From Elusimicrobiota bacterium (GTDB lineage: Bacteria > Elusimicrobiota > Elusimicrobia > JACQJN01), in assembly GCA_016205045.1 (NCBI GenBank), contig JACQJM010000091.1:1-11056 (forward strand): DNA of 11,056 bases. Direction: 5' to 3'. This document shows positions 1 through 7,063 of the stretch, one piece after another. The stretch's first letter is position 1. Each line of letters opens with the position of its first letter. The position numbers were made by a program, and so were the translations under genes. The notes under the pieces were generated by a model. That model was given only the letters and a program-made list of their open reading frames with translations, searched no databases and had not been told where the DNA came from.

Positions 1-35
1 AACTTAGAACCTAGAACTTAGCACTTAGAACTTTC
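1..35. repeat. Heptamer tandem repeat upstream of glmM
   Basis: Five consecutive 7-nt units follow the pattern AACTTAG, AACCTAG, AACTTAG, CACTTAG, AACTTTC and run almost up to the glmM start codon at 40. The array begins at the window edge, so its full length is unknown. It leaves no room for a normal ribosome binding site and none is visible. It resembles the heptanucleotide short tandem repeats described in cyanobacterial genomes in type only; the sequence is not one I recognise. Confidence 0.75.
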
Positions 36-39
36 TGTT

Positions 40-1404
40 ATGGAACAACTATTCGGTACAGATGGAATCCGTGGCATTCCGGGGCAATATCCCTTGTTGC
101 CGGAGTTTATAAGCAAGATTGGTTTCGCGACGGTCCGCTTGCTGGGAAATCATGCTCACCCGTCCTTGGGCACCCCACCGGCGGTTTTACTGGGAAGAGA
201 TTCCCGGCACTCTGGTCCTTGGATCGCCAAAGCCCTTCAGAGAGGTTTTGTCTCTGCAGGATACCGAATTCTGGATCTGGGAATGATTCCAACTCCCGCC
301 TTGGCTTATTTGACCCCGCGCAGGAAAGCCACTTTTGGCGTGATGATTTCGGCAAGTCATAATCCTCCCGAATTTAATGGAATCAAATTCTTTTCTGCTC
401 AAGGACATAAGCTGGAGGAGCAACAAGAACGCATGATTGAAGGGCGATTGAGCGATTTTTCATATTCTTTGAAGCCTAGCTCTCAGCGCTTATCTGGTCA
501 AAAAGATGAGAGGGCGAGTGCTGATTATTTAGATTTCTTAAAAAGCACTTTTCCTGCGTCTTTGGATTTAAAGGGGACTAAATTAGTGATTGATTGTGCC
601 AACGGGGCGGCTTCTTATTTAGGCCCACAACTCCTTAGGGATCTGGGGGCTGAGGTATTCGCCATAGGATGCCATCCCTCTGGGCATAATATCAATTTGG
701 GGTATGGGGCTTTGGATTTGGAAGCGATGCGCAGGGTAGTGGTCGCTCGCAAAGCCGCTTGCGGGTTTTCCTTGGATGGAGATGCGGATCGCGCTATTTT
801 TGCCGATTCTCGAGGTAATATTTTGGATGGGGATGTTTTGATTGGTTTGTCTGCGGCGCATTTAAGACGTTGTGGGTTGTTACGCCACAACCGCGTGGTG
901 ACCACGGTGATGGCAAACATGGGGCTGATCCATTATCTTAAACAGCAGGGAATTGGGGTGGTGCAGGTTCCCGTAGGAGATCGTAATGTCATTCAGGCGA
1001 TGGAGCGAGAAGATCTCAGTCTGGGGGGAGAATCCTCCGGCCACATTGTTTTTCGAAGGTTTTCGTGTAATGGGGACGGTCTTTTGACGGCGCTTCAAAT
1101 TCTATCCATCTTGAAAGAATGTGGAAAACCGATTGAAAAGCTTCGGGAGGGTTTACGCTTGTATCCTCAAGTCCTTAAAAATGTCCCCGTAGAAAGAAAA
1201 ATACCCATTGAAGAGCTGCCGCATTTTCAAACTAAATTGCGATCTTTGCAGAAATCTCTTGAGGGGAAGGGCAGAATTTTAGTTCGATACTCGGGGACAG
1301 AGCCTCTGCTCCGTATTTTAGTGGAGGGACCCACATGGTCTTTGGTCCACCGGGTATGTTCAGAGATCATAAAAACTTACAATAGGAATAGGTACTCAAC
1401 ATGA
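40..1404 (+). CDS. glmM: Phosphoglucosamine mutase GlmM
   Basis: Interconverts glucosamine-6-phosphate and glucosamine-1-phosphate in the cytoplasm, on the route to UDP-GlcNAc for peptidoglycan and LPS. The 454 residues match the usual family length of about 445-455. The protein opens with the family signature LFGTDGIRG. The phospho-acceptor loop SASHNP has the active serine at about residue 106. The metal-binding loop DGDADR carries D246, D248 and D250. The sugar-binding motif GGESSGH lies at about 329-335, and the C-terminal phosphate-binding loop RYSGTEPLLRI starts at R416. All four alpha-D-phosphohexomutase domains are present. The ATG at 40 is chosen because the family signature begins directly after it. 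The stop overlaps the pdxJ start (ATGA), which indicates translational coupling. No Shine-Dalgarno sequence is visible. ManB/PGM paralogues are unlikely given SASHNP with GGESSGH and the presence of glmS downstream. Confidence 0.97.
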   Translation: MEQLFGTDGIRGIPGQYPLLPEFISKIGFATVRLLGNHAHPSLGTPPAVLLGRDSRHSGPWIAKALQRGFVSAGYRILDLGMIPTPALAYLTPRRKATFGVMISASHNPPEFNGIKFFSAQGHKLEEQQERMIEGRLSDFSYSLKPSSQRLSGQKDERASADYLDFLKSTFPASLDLKGTKLVIDCANGAASYLGPQLLRDLGAEVFAIGCHPSGHNINLGYGALDLEAMRRVVVARKAACGFSLDGDADRAIFADSRGNILDGDVLIGLSAAHLRRCGLLRHNRVVTTVMANMGLIHYLKQQGIGVVQVPVGDRNVIQAMEREDLSLGGESSGHIVFRRFSCNGDGLLTALQILSILKECGKPIEKLREGLRLYPQVLKNVPVERKIPIEELPHFQTKLRSLQKSLEGKGRILVRYSGTEPLLRILVEGPTWSLVHRVCSEIIKTYNRNRYST

Positions 1405-2120
1405 TTAACTTGGGAGTTAACATCGATCATTTAGCCACCCTTCGTCAAGCGCGTAAAGCCTCCGATCCTGACTTGGTGGCAGCGGCCAGGGTGTGTCGCA
1501 GCGCAGGGGCGGATTTGTTGGTGGTGCATTTGCGACAAGATAGGCGGCATATTCAAGAAGAAGATCTGTTTGCTTTAAGACGCCAGGTGAAACTCCCGCT
1601 TCACCTGGAGATGTCTCCTGTGCCTGAAATGGTGCGCGTGGCGCTCTCGGTCAAACCCGATTCGGTTTGTCTTGTTCCTGAGCATTCTTCCGAGATAACG
1701 ACCCGGCAAGGACTCCCTCTGCGGGACAAAAACTTAAATTCTTTGGAAAAGGTGGTCGAGAAGCTCCGGGCGAAGGGGATGGGGGTGAGTCTTTTTGTCG
1801 ACCCAGACGCGATTAGCATTCGAAAAGCAAAAAGTTTGAGTGCCGACACCGTGGAACTTTGCACCGCCGATTACGCCACCACCTGGGGGAATCATCGGCA
1901 GAAGGAAGAATTAGAAAAATTGGAATTGGCAGGCTGTTTGGTTCGGGAGCTGGGCATGGATCTGCATGCGGGACATGGGTTGGATTATCATAATGTGGCT
2001 CCTGTTGCCAAGATCACCGGACTAAGCTGCTTGAATATAGGATTTTCGATTGTGTCTCGTGCGGTTTTCGTGGGCTTAAGAAACGCCGTAGCGGAGATGA
2101 AGCAATTGATCAGAAACTGA
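1401..2120 (+). CDS. pdxJ: Pyridoxine 5'-phosphate synthase PdxJ
   Basis: Condenses 1-deoxy-D-xylulose 5-phosphate with 3-amino-2-oxopropyl phosphate to form pyridoxine 5'-phosphate, the last ring-closing step of DXP-dependent vitamin B6 synthesis. The 239 residues form a TIM barrel of normal length. Visible motifs are LGVNIDHLATLRQAR at the N-terminus, HLRQDRRHI (H43, R45, H50), the active-site glutamate in HLEMS (E70), and AGHGLDYHN with the catalytic H192. Two positions differ from E. coli PdxJ. The IHTGCYA segment reads LCTADYA (C154, A156), and NIGH reads NIGF (F215), where the His belongs to the Gly-His pair that holds the amino-ketone phosphate. The core catalytic residues are intact, so it is probably active. 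It overlaps the glmM stop by 4 nt, and AGGAATAGG upstream can serve as a ribosome binding site. Confidence 0.96.
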   Translation: MINLGVNIDHLATLRQARKASDPDLVAAARVCRSAGADLLVVHLRQDRRHIQEEDLFALRRQVKLPLHLEMSPVPEMVRVALSVKPDSVCLVPEHSSEITTRQGLPLRDKNLNSLEKVVEKLRAKGMGVSLFVDPDAISIRKAKSLSADTVELCTADYATTWGNHRQKEELEKLELAGCLVRELGMDLHAGHGLDYHNVAPVAKITGLSCLNIGFSIVSRAVFVGLRNAVAEMKQLIRN

Positions 2121-2123
2121 AAT

Positions 2124-2213
2124 GGGATTAAGGAATTGAGGGATTGAGGAATTAAGAAATGATGAAAAATTTTTGCAATCCTAATCCCCTAATTCCTGAA
2201 TCCCCTAATCCCT
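2124..2213. repeat. Inverted octamer arrays forming a large hairpin before glmS
   Basis: The pdxJ-glmS spacer is almost entirely repeat. Left units approximate AGGRATTR (2124-2160). Right units approximate YAATYCCY (2177-2213). They are reverse complements of each other and flank the palindrome AAAAATTTTT at 2165-2174. Aligning 33 nt of each arm by hand gives about 25 Watson-Crick matches, plus some G-U pairs. The RNA could form a long hairpin directly before the glmS start. No T-tract follows, so it is not a classical terminator. No glmS ribozyme core is visible in the 98-nt gap. Confidence 0.75.
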
Positions 2214-2218
2214 TATAA

Positions 2219-4093
2219 ATGTGCGGAATCGTCGGATACATCGGGTCTAAACAAGCAACCCCTGTTATTCTGGAGGGTCTAAAAAATCTAGAGTACCGCG
2301 GGTACGACTCTTCAGGGTTGGCGCTTCTTTCCAATGGAGGCGTTGAGCTGCGCCGCAGCGTGGGCAAACTGTCCAACTTAGATGATCTCCTCCGTCAGAA
2401 ACCGGCCCAGGGGACTTCGGCCTTAGGGCACAATCGTTGGGCCACCCATGGAGCTCCTTCCGAAGAGAATGCCCACCCTCATACCGATTGCACGCAACGC
2501 TTGGTGGTCGTACACAATGGAATTATTGAAAATTATCTGCCCTTGAAGGAAAAATTAATGGCTCAGGGACATGTTTTTAAATCGCAGACAGACACGGAAG
2601 TCGTTCCTCATTTAATTGAAGAAAAAATAAAAACCATGAAAGCCGCTCGGGGATCCGTGGCCAAGGATCTTCTGGAGCCGCTTCTTTTTGATGCGGTCCG
2701 TCAAGCCTTGGGAGAGTTGCGAGGCGCTTTTGCCTTGGGAATCCTATGGGCAGATTGCCCCAAGGTGTTGTTGGGGGCTCGTTCCCAATCTCCTCTGGTA
2801 ATCGGTTTGGGACAATCCGAAGCTTTTTTAGCTTCAGATGTGCCGGCTTTTCTTTCTTATACTCGGAAGGCTGTTTTTATGGATGATGGAGAAATCGCGG
2901 TGTTAAGCCCCGAGGGGTGTCGATTATTTAAGCTCAGCGGTCAAAAAGTGGAAAAAAATTCGGTTCAGATTCAATGGGATAGAACCATGGCGGAAAAGTC
3001 CGGTTTCAAGCACTTTATGTTAAAGGAGATATATGAACAGCCTAGAGCCGTGGAGGACACATTGCGGGGGAGGTTATTCCCTCTAAAAGATGGAGTATTG
3101 TCCCGAGAGTGCGGATTTTCTCCAGATACACTGGGACGCATACAACGCATCCATTTGGTGGCTTGCGGAACGGCCTATCATGCGGGGCTGGTGGGAAAAT
3201 ATCTTTTAGAGCACTTTGCCAAAATCCCTTGCGAGGTGGACATTGCTTCCGAATACCGATATCGGGACGCGGCGGTCGATCCAGAAACATTGGTGGTGGC
3301 CATCAGTCAGTCCGGAGAAACGGCCGACACATTGGCGGCTGTCCGTGGCGTCCGTGCTCGAAAGGCCAAGACACTGGCCATTTGCAATAGCATGGGCTCT
3401 TCCTTGACCCGAGAATCTGATTTTACTTTGTATACCCACTGTGGTCCGGAGATCGGGGTGGCCTCGACCAAGGCTTTTGTGGGTCAGTTGAGCGCTTTGT
3501 ATTTGCTAACCCTCCATGCTTCCTTGGCACGAGGGTGTTTTAGCGATGCGGAAGGAAGACAGTTTGCCGAAGAGTTGATGCGCATTCCGGGAATTATCCG
3601 AAATGTCCTGAAGCTGGACCCGCAGATTCAGGAGTTGGCTAAGATTTTTTTTCGCAAAGAACATTTTTTATATCTAGGCAGACACATCAACACCCCCATC
3701 GCCTTGGAAGGAGCTCTTAAGCTTAAAGAAATCTCGTACATCCATGCGGAAGGTTATGCGGCAGGAGAAATGAAGCACGGCCCCATTGCTTTGATCGATA
3801 AGGAGATGCCTGTGGTGGCCATCGCCACGGAGTCCAGTGTTTTTGAAAAAGTGATTTCCAATTTGGAGGAGGCCAAAGCTCGAGGAGCGACATTGATCAC
3901 ATTGGTCACGGAAGGAGAGCAAAGGATAAAGGGAAAGGCCGATATTCTTTTATCCATGCCTCACGTTTCAGAATACTTTGCTCCCCTGGTGAATGTGGTT
4001 CCCCTTCAGCTTTTGGCTTACCACATTGCCCACTTAAGAGGATGTGATGTGGATCAGCCCCGCAATTTGGCCAAGAGCGTGACGGTAGAGTAG
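2219..4093 (+). CDS. glmS: Glutamine-fructose-6-phosphate aminotransferase GlmS
   Basis: Makes glucosamine-6-phosphate from fructose-6-phosphate and glutamine, the entry step to UDP-GlcNAc. The N-terminal class II glutaminase domain spans residues 1 to about 240. It has the nucleophile Cys2 after Met, EYRGYDSSG, GHNRWATHG (R73), HPHTD, HNGIIENY and SQTDTEV. Two SIS domains follow: ACGTAYHAG and SQSGETADT (363-371), then the second SIS domain with LGRHINTPIALEGALKLKE and AEGYAAGEMKHGPIA. The C-terminal tail DVDQPRNLAKSVTVE keeps the catalytic Lys at about 619. At 624 residues it is about 15 longer than the E. coli enzyme; the extra length is mostly a charged stretch after residue 135 in the glutaminase domain. 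The ATG at 2219 is fixed because Cys2 must be exposed by Met removal. No Shine-Dalgarno sequence is present. Confidence 0.98.
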   Translation: MCGIVGYIGSKQATPVILEGLKNLEYRGYDSSGLALLSNGGVELRRSVGKLSNLDDLLRQKPAQGTSALGHNRWATHGAPSEENAHPHTDCTQRLVVVHNGIIENYLPLKEKLMAQGHVFKSQTDTEVVPHLIEEKIKTMKAARGSVAKDLLEPLLFDAVRQALGELRGAFALGILWADCPKVLLGARSQSPLVIGLGQSEAFLASDVPAFLSYTRKAVFMDDGEIAVLSPEGCRLFKLSGQKVEKNSVQIQWDRTMAEKSGFKHFMLKEIYEQPRAVEDTLRGRLFPLKDGVLSRECGFSPDTLGRIQRIHLVACGTAYHAGLVGKYLLEHFAKIPCEVDIASEYRYRDAAVDPETLVVAISQSGETADTLAAVRGVRARKAKTLAICNSMGSSLTRESDFTLYTHCGPEIGVASTKAFVGQLSALYLLTLHASLARGCFSDAEGRQFAEELMRIPGIIRNVLKLDPQIQELAKIFFRKEHFLYLGRHINTPIALEGALKLKEISYIHAEGYAAGEMKHGPIALIDKEMPVVAIATESSVFEKVISNLEEAKARGATLITLVTEGEQRIKGKADILLSMPHVSEYFAPLVNVVPLQLLAYHIAHLRGCDVDQPRNLAKSVTVE

Positions 4094-4134
4094 GGGATGA
4101 AGTCGAGGGAGGGGAAGTGGAGTGAGATGGATCT

Positions 4135-4470
4135 ATGCAGATTGGGTTGGATATTGTAGAGGTAGATCGGATCAAGAGGCTGGCTTTCCGTAATAAACTT
4201 TTTTTATCGCGCGTTTTTTCTTCTCCGGAAATCAAATATTGTTCTACCAAGAAGAACAAATGGCAGCATTTTGCTGTCCGGTTTGCTGCCAAAGAAGCGG
4301 TCTGGAAAGCTCTTTCTAAATCTGGGATTCGGCTCAAAGATATTTCTGTCAACCGCAATAGCCAAGGTAAACCTCTTATATTCCTCAAAGGCAAGAAGGC
4401 TGCTCAGATTCACATCTCTTTATCCCACTCCCAACATTATGCGGCGGCAGTGGCCGTGACCATGAAGTAA
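4135..4470 (+). CDS. acpS: Holo-[acyl-carrier-protein] synthase AcpS
   Basis: Transfers 4'-phosphopantetheine from CoA to the serine of apo-acyl carrier protein and so switches on fatty-acid synthesis. The 111 residues are slightly shorter than the usual 120-130. It has the two family metal/CoA motifs, IGLDIVEVDRI (D6) and RFAAKEAVWKAL (E54, K58), and the C-terminal SLSHSQHYAAAVAV. The purine-rich 41-nt gap after glmS contains GGAG about 12 nt before the ATG, one of the few plausible ribosome binding sites in the window. It is followed within 15 nt by nnrD, a common acpS-nnrD pairing in bacteria. The identification is secure; the exact start rests on the motif beginning at residue 3. Confidence 0.95.
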   Translation: MQIGLDIVEVDRIKRLAFRNKLFLSRVFSSPEIKYCSTKKNKWQHFAVRFAAKEAVWKALSKSGIRLKDISVNRNSQGKPLIFLKGKKAAQIHISLSHSQHYAAAVAVTMK

Positions 4471-4484
4471 CCGTGTGTTGCTTT

Positions 4485-5408
4485 ATGGAACAAAATCTAA
4501 CGGCAAGGTATGTCGCAGGGCTTCTACCGCCCCGACCCTTGAAATCTCATAAAGGAGATTTCGGCCGAGTCCTGATTGTAGCCGGATCTCGTGGAATGAC
4601 CGGGGCCTCTGTGTTGGCGGCGTCTGCGGCGATGAGATCGGGGGCGGGATTGGTGACATTGGCTCTTCCCAATAGCCAGCAAGCCGTGGTGGCTTCCCAG
4701 TTAGTGGAAGTGCTTACGTATCCCCTTCCCGAGACGCGACAAGCTACCCTTCATCTCCGCGCGGTGCGAGAAATTCAGAAACTCATCGACTCCAGAGGCT
4801 GTGATGTTTTGGTGCTGGGCCCTGGTTTATCCACTCACCCCCAAACCCAAAAAGCGGTCCTTAAGATTTTGGCTTTGATAGATATTCCAACCGTTTTAGA
4901 TGCGGATGCTCTCAATATTTTGGCGACCCTGGCACCTCCTTATCGAAAGAAGCTGTTTTCTAAGAGACATTCCCCCGTCATTGTAACCCCTCATCCCGGA
5001 GAAATGTCTCGTTTGTTGGGAGTTTCCATCTCTCAAGTTCAGAAAGATAGGGAGGACCGGGCCAGATATTTAGCTAAAGAATTAGGCGTGGTCTGCGTGC
5101 TGAAGGGCTATAGGACGGTGATCACGGATGGCACCAAGACTTTTTTGAATTCTACCGGAAACCCGGGGTTAGCCAAAGCGGGCACGGGAGATGTTTTGGC
5201 GGGGATGCTGGGAGCTTTCTGGCCCCAAGTATGCATCTCTCGCCGGTTTGATAACCAGTCCGCTTTAAAGGCATCTTGTTTGGCGGTCTACGTGCATGGA
5301 TTATGCGGGGATTTGGCGGCTAAAGAATCTACGGAGCAGGGCCTTTTGGCGCGGGACCTTTCACGTTTTTTACCGCGTGCTCTGCGCAAGCTCAAATCTC
5401 GACGATAG
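4485..5408 (+). CDS. nnrD: ADP/ATP-dependent (S)-NAD(P)H-hydrate dehydratase NnrD
   Basis: Repairs hydrated NADH or NADPH by nucleotide-dependent dehydration. This is a ribokinase-like (YjeF C-terminal, carbohydrate-kinase-type) domain of about 307 residues. Motifs in order are HKGDFGRVLIVAGSRGMTGA, LGPGLS, LDADALNIL, TPHPGEMSRLLG, LKGYRTVI and NPGLAKAGTGDVLAGMLGA, with the catalytic-type Asp at about residue 236. The usual bacterial fusion partner, the NnrE epimerase (YjeF N-terminal) domain, is absent. The open frame extends upstream to a GTG at 4473, which would add MCCF; the ATG at 4485 is preferred because family members start close to the ...LLPPR..SHKG segment. No Shine-Dalgarno sequence is seen at either start. 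It lies between acpS and tsaE; nnrD-tsaE linkage is common because yjeE often follows yjeF. Confidence 0.94.
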   Translation: MEQNLTARYVAGLLPPRPLKSHKGDFGRVLIVAGSRGMTGASVLAASAAMRSGAGLVTLALPNSQQAVVASQLVEVLTYPLPETRQATLHLRAVREIQKLIDSRGCDVLVLGPGLSTHPQTQKAVLKILALIDIPTVLDADALNILATLAPPYRKKLFSKRHSPVIVTPHPGEMSRLLGVSISQVQKDREDRARYLAKELGVVCVLKGYRTVITDGTKTFLNSTGNPGLAKAGTGDVLAGMLGAFWPQVCISRRFDNQSALKASCLAVYVHGLCGDLAAKESTEQGLLARDLSRFLPRALRKLKSRR

Positions 5409-5416
5409 TTGTTCTA

Positions 5417-5908
5417 ATGCATTCTACCAGGAACCAGGGACCAGGGACTAAAAATCAAATTTTCATTTCCAAGTCCGAGGAACAGACTCGCCGGATAGGG
5501 AAAGCTCTAGCCCAGCAACTGAAACCACCTAGTGTTTTGTGTCTGTACGGGCCCATGGGCAGCGGCAAAACCACGTTGGTTCAAGGAATAGCTCGGGGAA
5601 TGGGATTTCATGGGAGAGCGGTCAGCCCCACATTTAACTTGGTTCGAGAATATCGTACGTGGAAGAAAACTCTTTACCATTTGGATCTTTTTCGGGTGGC
5701 TTCGGGAGAGTTGTATCAACTGGGTCTAGAAGATTATTTTTCAGATCCTAAAGGTATTTGTGTCATTGAGTGGGCGGAATGCGCCCGGGCTTGGCTGCCC
5801 CAGGATAGGCTGGAAATTTATTTGGCCGTACAACAGAATGGTTTAAGAAAATTAAAATTTCGCGCAGGGAGAATTCATTCCAAAAAAATCTGCGCAATTC
5901 TAATATGA
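5417..5908 (+). CDS. tsaE: tRNA t6A biosynthesis ATPase TsaE
   Basis: P-loop ATPase that works with TsaB and TsaD in forming N6-threonylcarbamoyladenosine at position 37 of ANN-decoding tRNAs. The protein has FISKSEEQTRRIG, Walker A GPMGSGKTT with K51 and T52, SPTFNLVREYR, LYHLDLFRV and VIEWAE, the standard TsaE order. It has 163 residues. The first 14 (HSTRNQGPGTKNQ) match no family pattern and are encoded largely by a heptamer repeat at 5426-5453. No other ATG, GTG or TTG lies in frame between the repeat and the first conserved residues, so the repeat appears to be translated. The stop overlaps tsaB (ATGA). Confidence 0.95.
   Translation: MHSTRNQGPGTKNQIFISKSEEQTRRIGKALAQQLKPPSVLCLYGPMGSGKTTLVQGIARGMGFHGRAVSPTFNLVREYRTWKKTLYHLDLFRVASGELYQLGLEDYFSDPKGICVIEWAECARAWLPQDRLEIYLAVQQNGLRKLKFRAGRIHSKKICAILI
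5426..5453. repeat. Heptamer repeat captured in the tsaE N-terminus
   Basis: The units ACCAGGA, ACCAGGG, ACCAGGG and a decayed ACTAAAA run in tandem. They have the same 7-nt period as the array at 1-35 but an unrelated sequence. The array lies inside the tsaE reading frame, and because 7 is not a multiple of 3 each copy is read in a different phase. Confidence 0.7.
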
Positions 5909-6603
5909 AGATTTTAGCCTTAGATACCACTTCTCCTTTTCTTGGAATTGCCTTGTGGGGCCCTGACGGCGGGAAAGAAATATGTCGGAGGGTTGGGAAC
6001 CACCATGACGAAGTATTGGTAAAGCATCTAAAGGGGTTGCTTCACAAGTCAAAATGGCGAATGGAAGAAATCGATAGAATTGTGGTGGCGACCGGGCCGG
6101 GTCGTTTCACGGGGATTCGGATTGGGCTGACCTTTGCCAACATGCTTTCCGAGACTTTCCAAAAACCGGTAACGGGGATTTCTACTTTAGAAGCTTTAGC
6201 TTATCAGGCGGCTTTACAGCGACAAGGGAAAAAGGATTTATCTTCCGATTTTTTTTATATCTGCTCTCTCGTTGAGTCCATTCGAGAAGAGGTATTTTGG
6301 CAGTTATTTGAGTGGAAATCACGGTGCAAAACTCCTCTCATGGCTCGTACTCAGCCCTGCTGGACTTCCGTGGAAAGGGTAAAGCAAATATGGGACAAGC
6401 ATCCCCAAATGTGTTGTGTGGGATCTGGAATATCTCGCTTGGCTGGACTGGTTTCCGCTGCCTATCTGATGGAGCCGAAAAGTCATGTTCTTAAAGCCTC
6501 CTCCTTGGCTCTTTTGGTGTTAAATCGGGGGAGAAGACCCATGGGTTTGGCTCGTCCTTTATATTTGAAACCGGGGCATTACGAGATTCCACGTGGGACT
6601 TAG
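5905..6603 (+). CDS. tsaB: tRNA t6A biosynthesis protein TsaB
   Basis: ASKHA-fold partner of TsaD; TsaB, TsaD and TsaE form the bacterial threonylcarbamoyl-transfer complex for tRNA t6A. The 232 residues are of family length. It begins with ILALDTTSPFLGIALW and has HHDEVLVKHLKGLL at about 32-45. The diagnostic segment ATGPGRFTGIRIGLTFANML follows, then PVTGISTLEALA. The C-terminal half is divergent, as is normal for TsaB, and lacks the TsaD metal-binding histidines (HxxxH), so it is not TsaD. Its start overlaps the tsaE stop by 4 nt and its end overlaps rimI by 11 nt. tsaD is not in this window. Confidence 0.95.
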   Translation: MKILALDTTSPFLGIALWGPDGGKEICRRVGNHHDEVLVKHLKGLLHKSKWRMEEIDRIVVATGPGRFTGIRIGLTFANMLSETFQKPVTGISTLEALAYQAALQRQGKKDLSSDFFYICSLVESIREEVFWQLFEWKSRCKTPLMARTQPCWTSVERVKQIWDKHPQMCCVGSGISRLAGLVSAAYLMEPKSHVLKASSLALLVLNRGRRPMGLARPLYLKPGHYEIPRGT

Positions 6604-7063
6604 GGCTCGAGCCCTTAGGACGAATCTTCTATTTCGGTCAGCCCAGCTCGTTGATATTCCCGGGTTGCTAAAGATAGAGGCGCAGCATAAAACCACGCCT
6701 CATTGGACGCGAGAACAATTTGTTCAGGAGATTGGCTCTCCTCATGCCCGTTTATGGGTGGCTGAATCTCAAAGTGAAATCAAGGGTTATGTGGGAGGAT
6801 GGCTGGTTGCCTCCGAAGCCCAAATCACTACCTTGGCGGTGGAGGCTGCTTGTCTTCGACAGGGAATAGGCGAGCAACTTCTACGGCGTGCGATACATGA
6901 GATGGAAAAATTAGATGTGTCTTCTGTCACCCTGGAGGTGGGGCGTCACAATGGGTCTGCCCTGCAGTTGTACCAGAAGCTTGGATTTAAAATTGTTGGA
7001 TCTAGACCAAATTTCTATAATGGCAATGAGGATGCATTGTTGATGGAGCTGTCATTTAAATGA
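6593..7063 (+). CDS. rimI: GNAT-family ribosomal-protein-alanine N-acetyltransferase, RimI-like
   Basis: Predicted to acetylate the N-terminus of a protein substrate, in E. coli ribosomal protein S18, with acetyl-CoA. The 156-residue GNAT fold has the acetyl-CoA pyrophosphate loop RQGIG at 89-93, LEVGRHNGSALQLYQKLGF, and the C-terminal NFYNGNEDALLM typical of RimI. The tsaB-rimI neighbourhood is widespread and supports RimI over other GNATs. The start is a GTG at 6593 that overlaps tsaB by 11 nt. The first 13 residues precede the normal RimI start (FRSAQLVDIPGL) and include translated palindrome sequence at 6602-6615. No better in-frame start lies nearer the domain. The true substrate is not shown by the sequence. 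Confidence 0.88.
   Translation: MGLRARALRTNLLFRSAQLVDIPGLLKIEAQHKTTPHWTREQFVQEIGSPHARLWVAESQSEIKGYVGGWLVASEAQITTLAVEAACLRQGIGEQLLRRAIHEMEKLDVSSVTLEVGRHNGSALQLYQKLGFKIVGSRPNFYNGNEDALLMELSFK
6602..6615. repeat. 14-bp perfect palindrome at the tsaB/rimI junction
   Basis: AGGGCTCGAGCCCT overlaps the tsaB stop codon and the first codons of rimI. Its half-site GGGCTCG recurs in the hairpin after the ispE stop (10318-10334). A small REP-like unit or a translational-coupling hairpin would both fit. Confidence 0.55.

Noticed and set aside
1..35. CRISPR array
   Set aside because: Units are 7 nt in direct tandem with no spacers, and no cas genes are present in the window.
2121..2218. glmS ribozyme
   Set aside because: The 98-nt spacer is filled by octamer repeats and shows no ribozyme core or double pseudoknot sequence.
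3906..4394. 162-codon - strand reading frame across the glmS end and acpS
   Set aside because: It runs antisense to two clearly conserved genes and has a low-complexity Ser/Pro composition, a shadow of their codon use.
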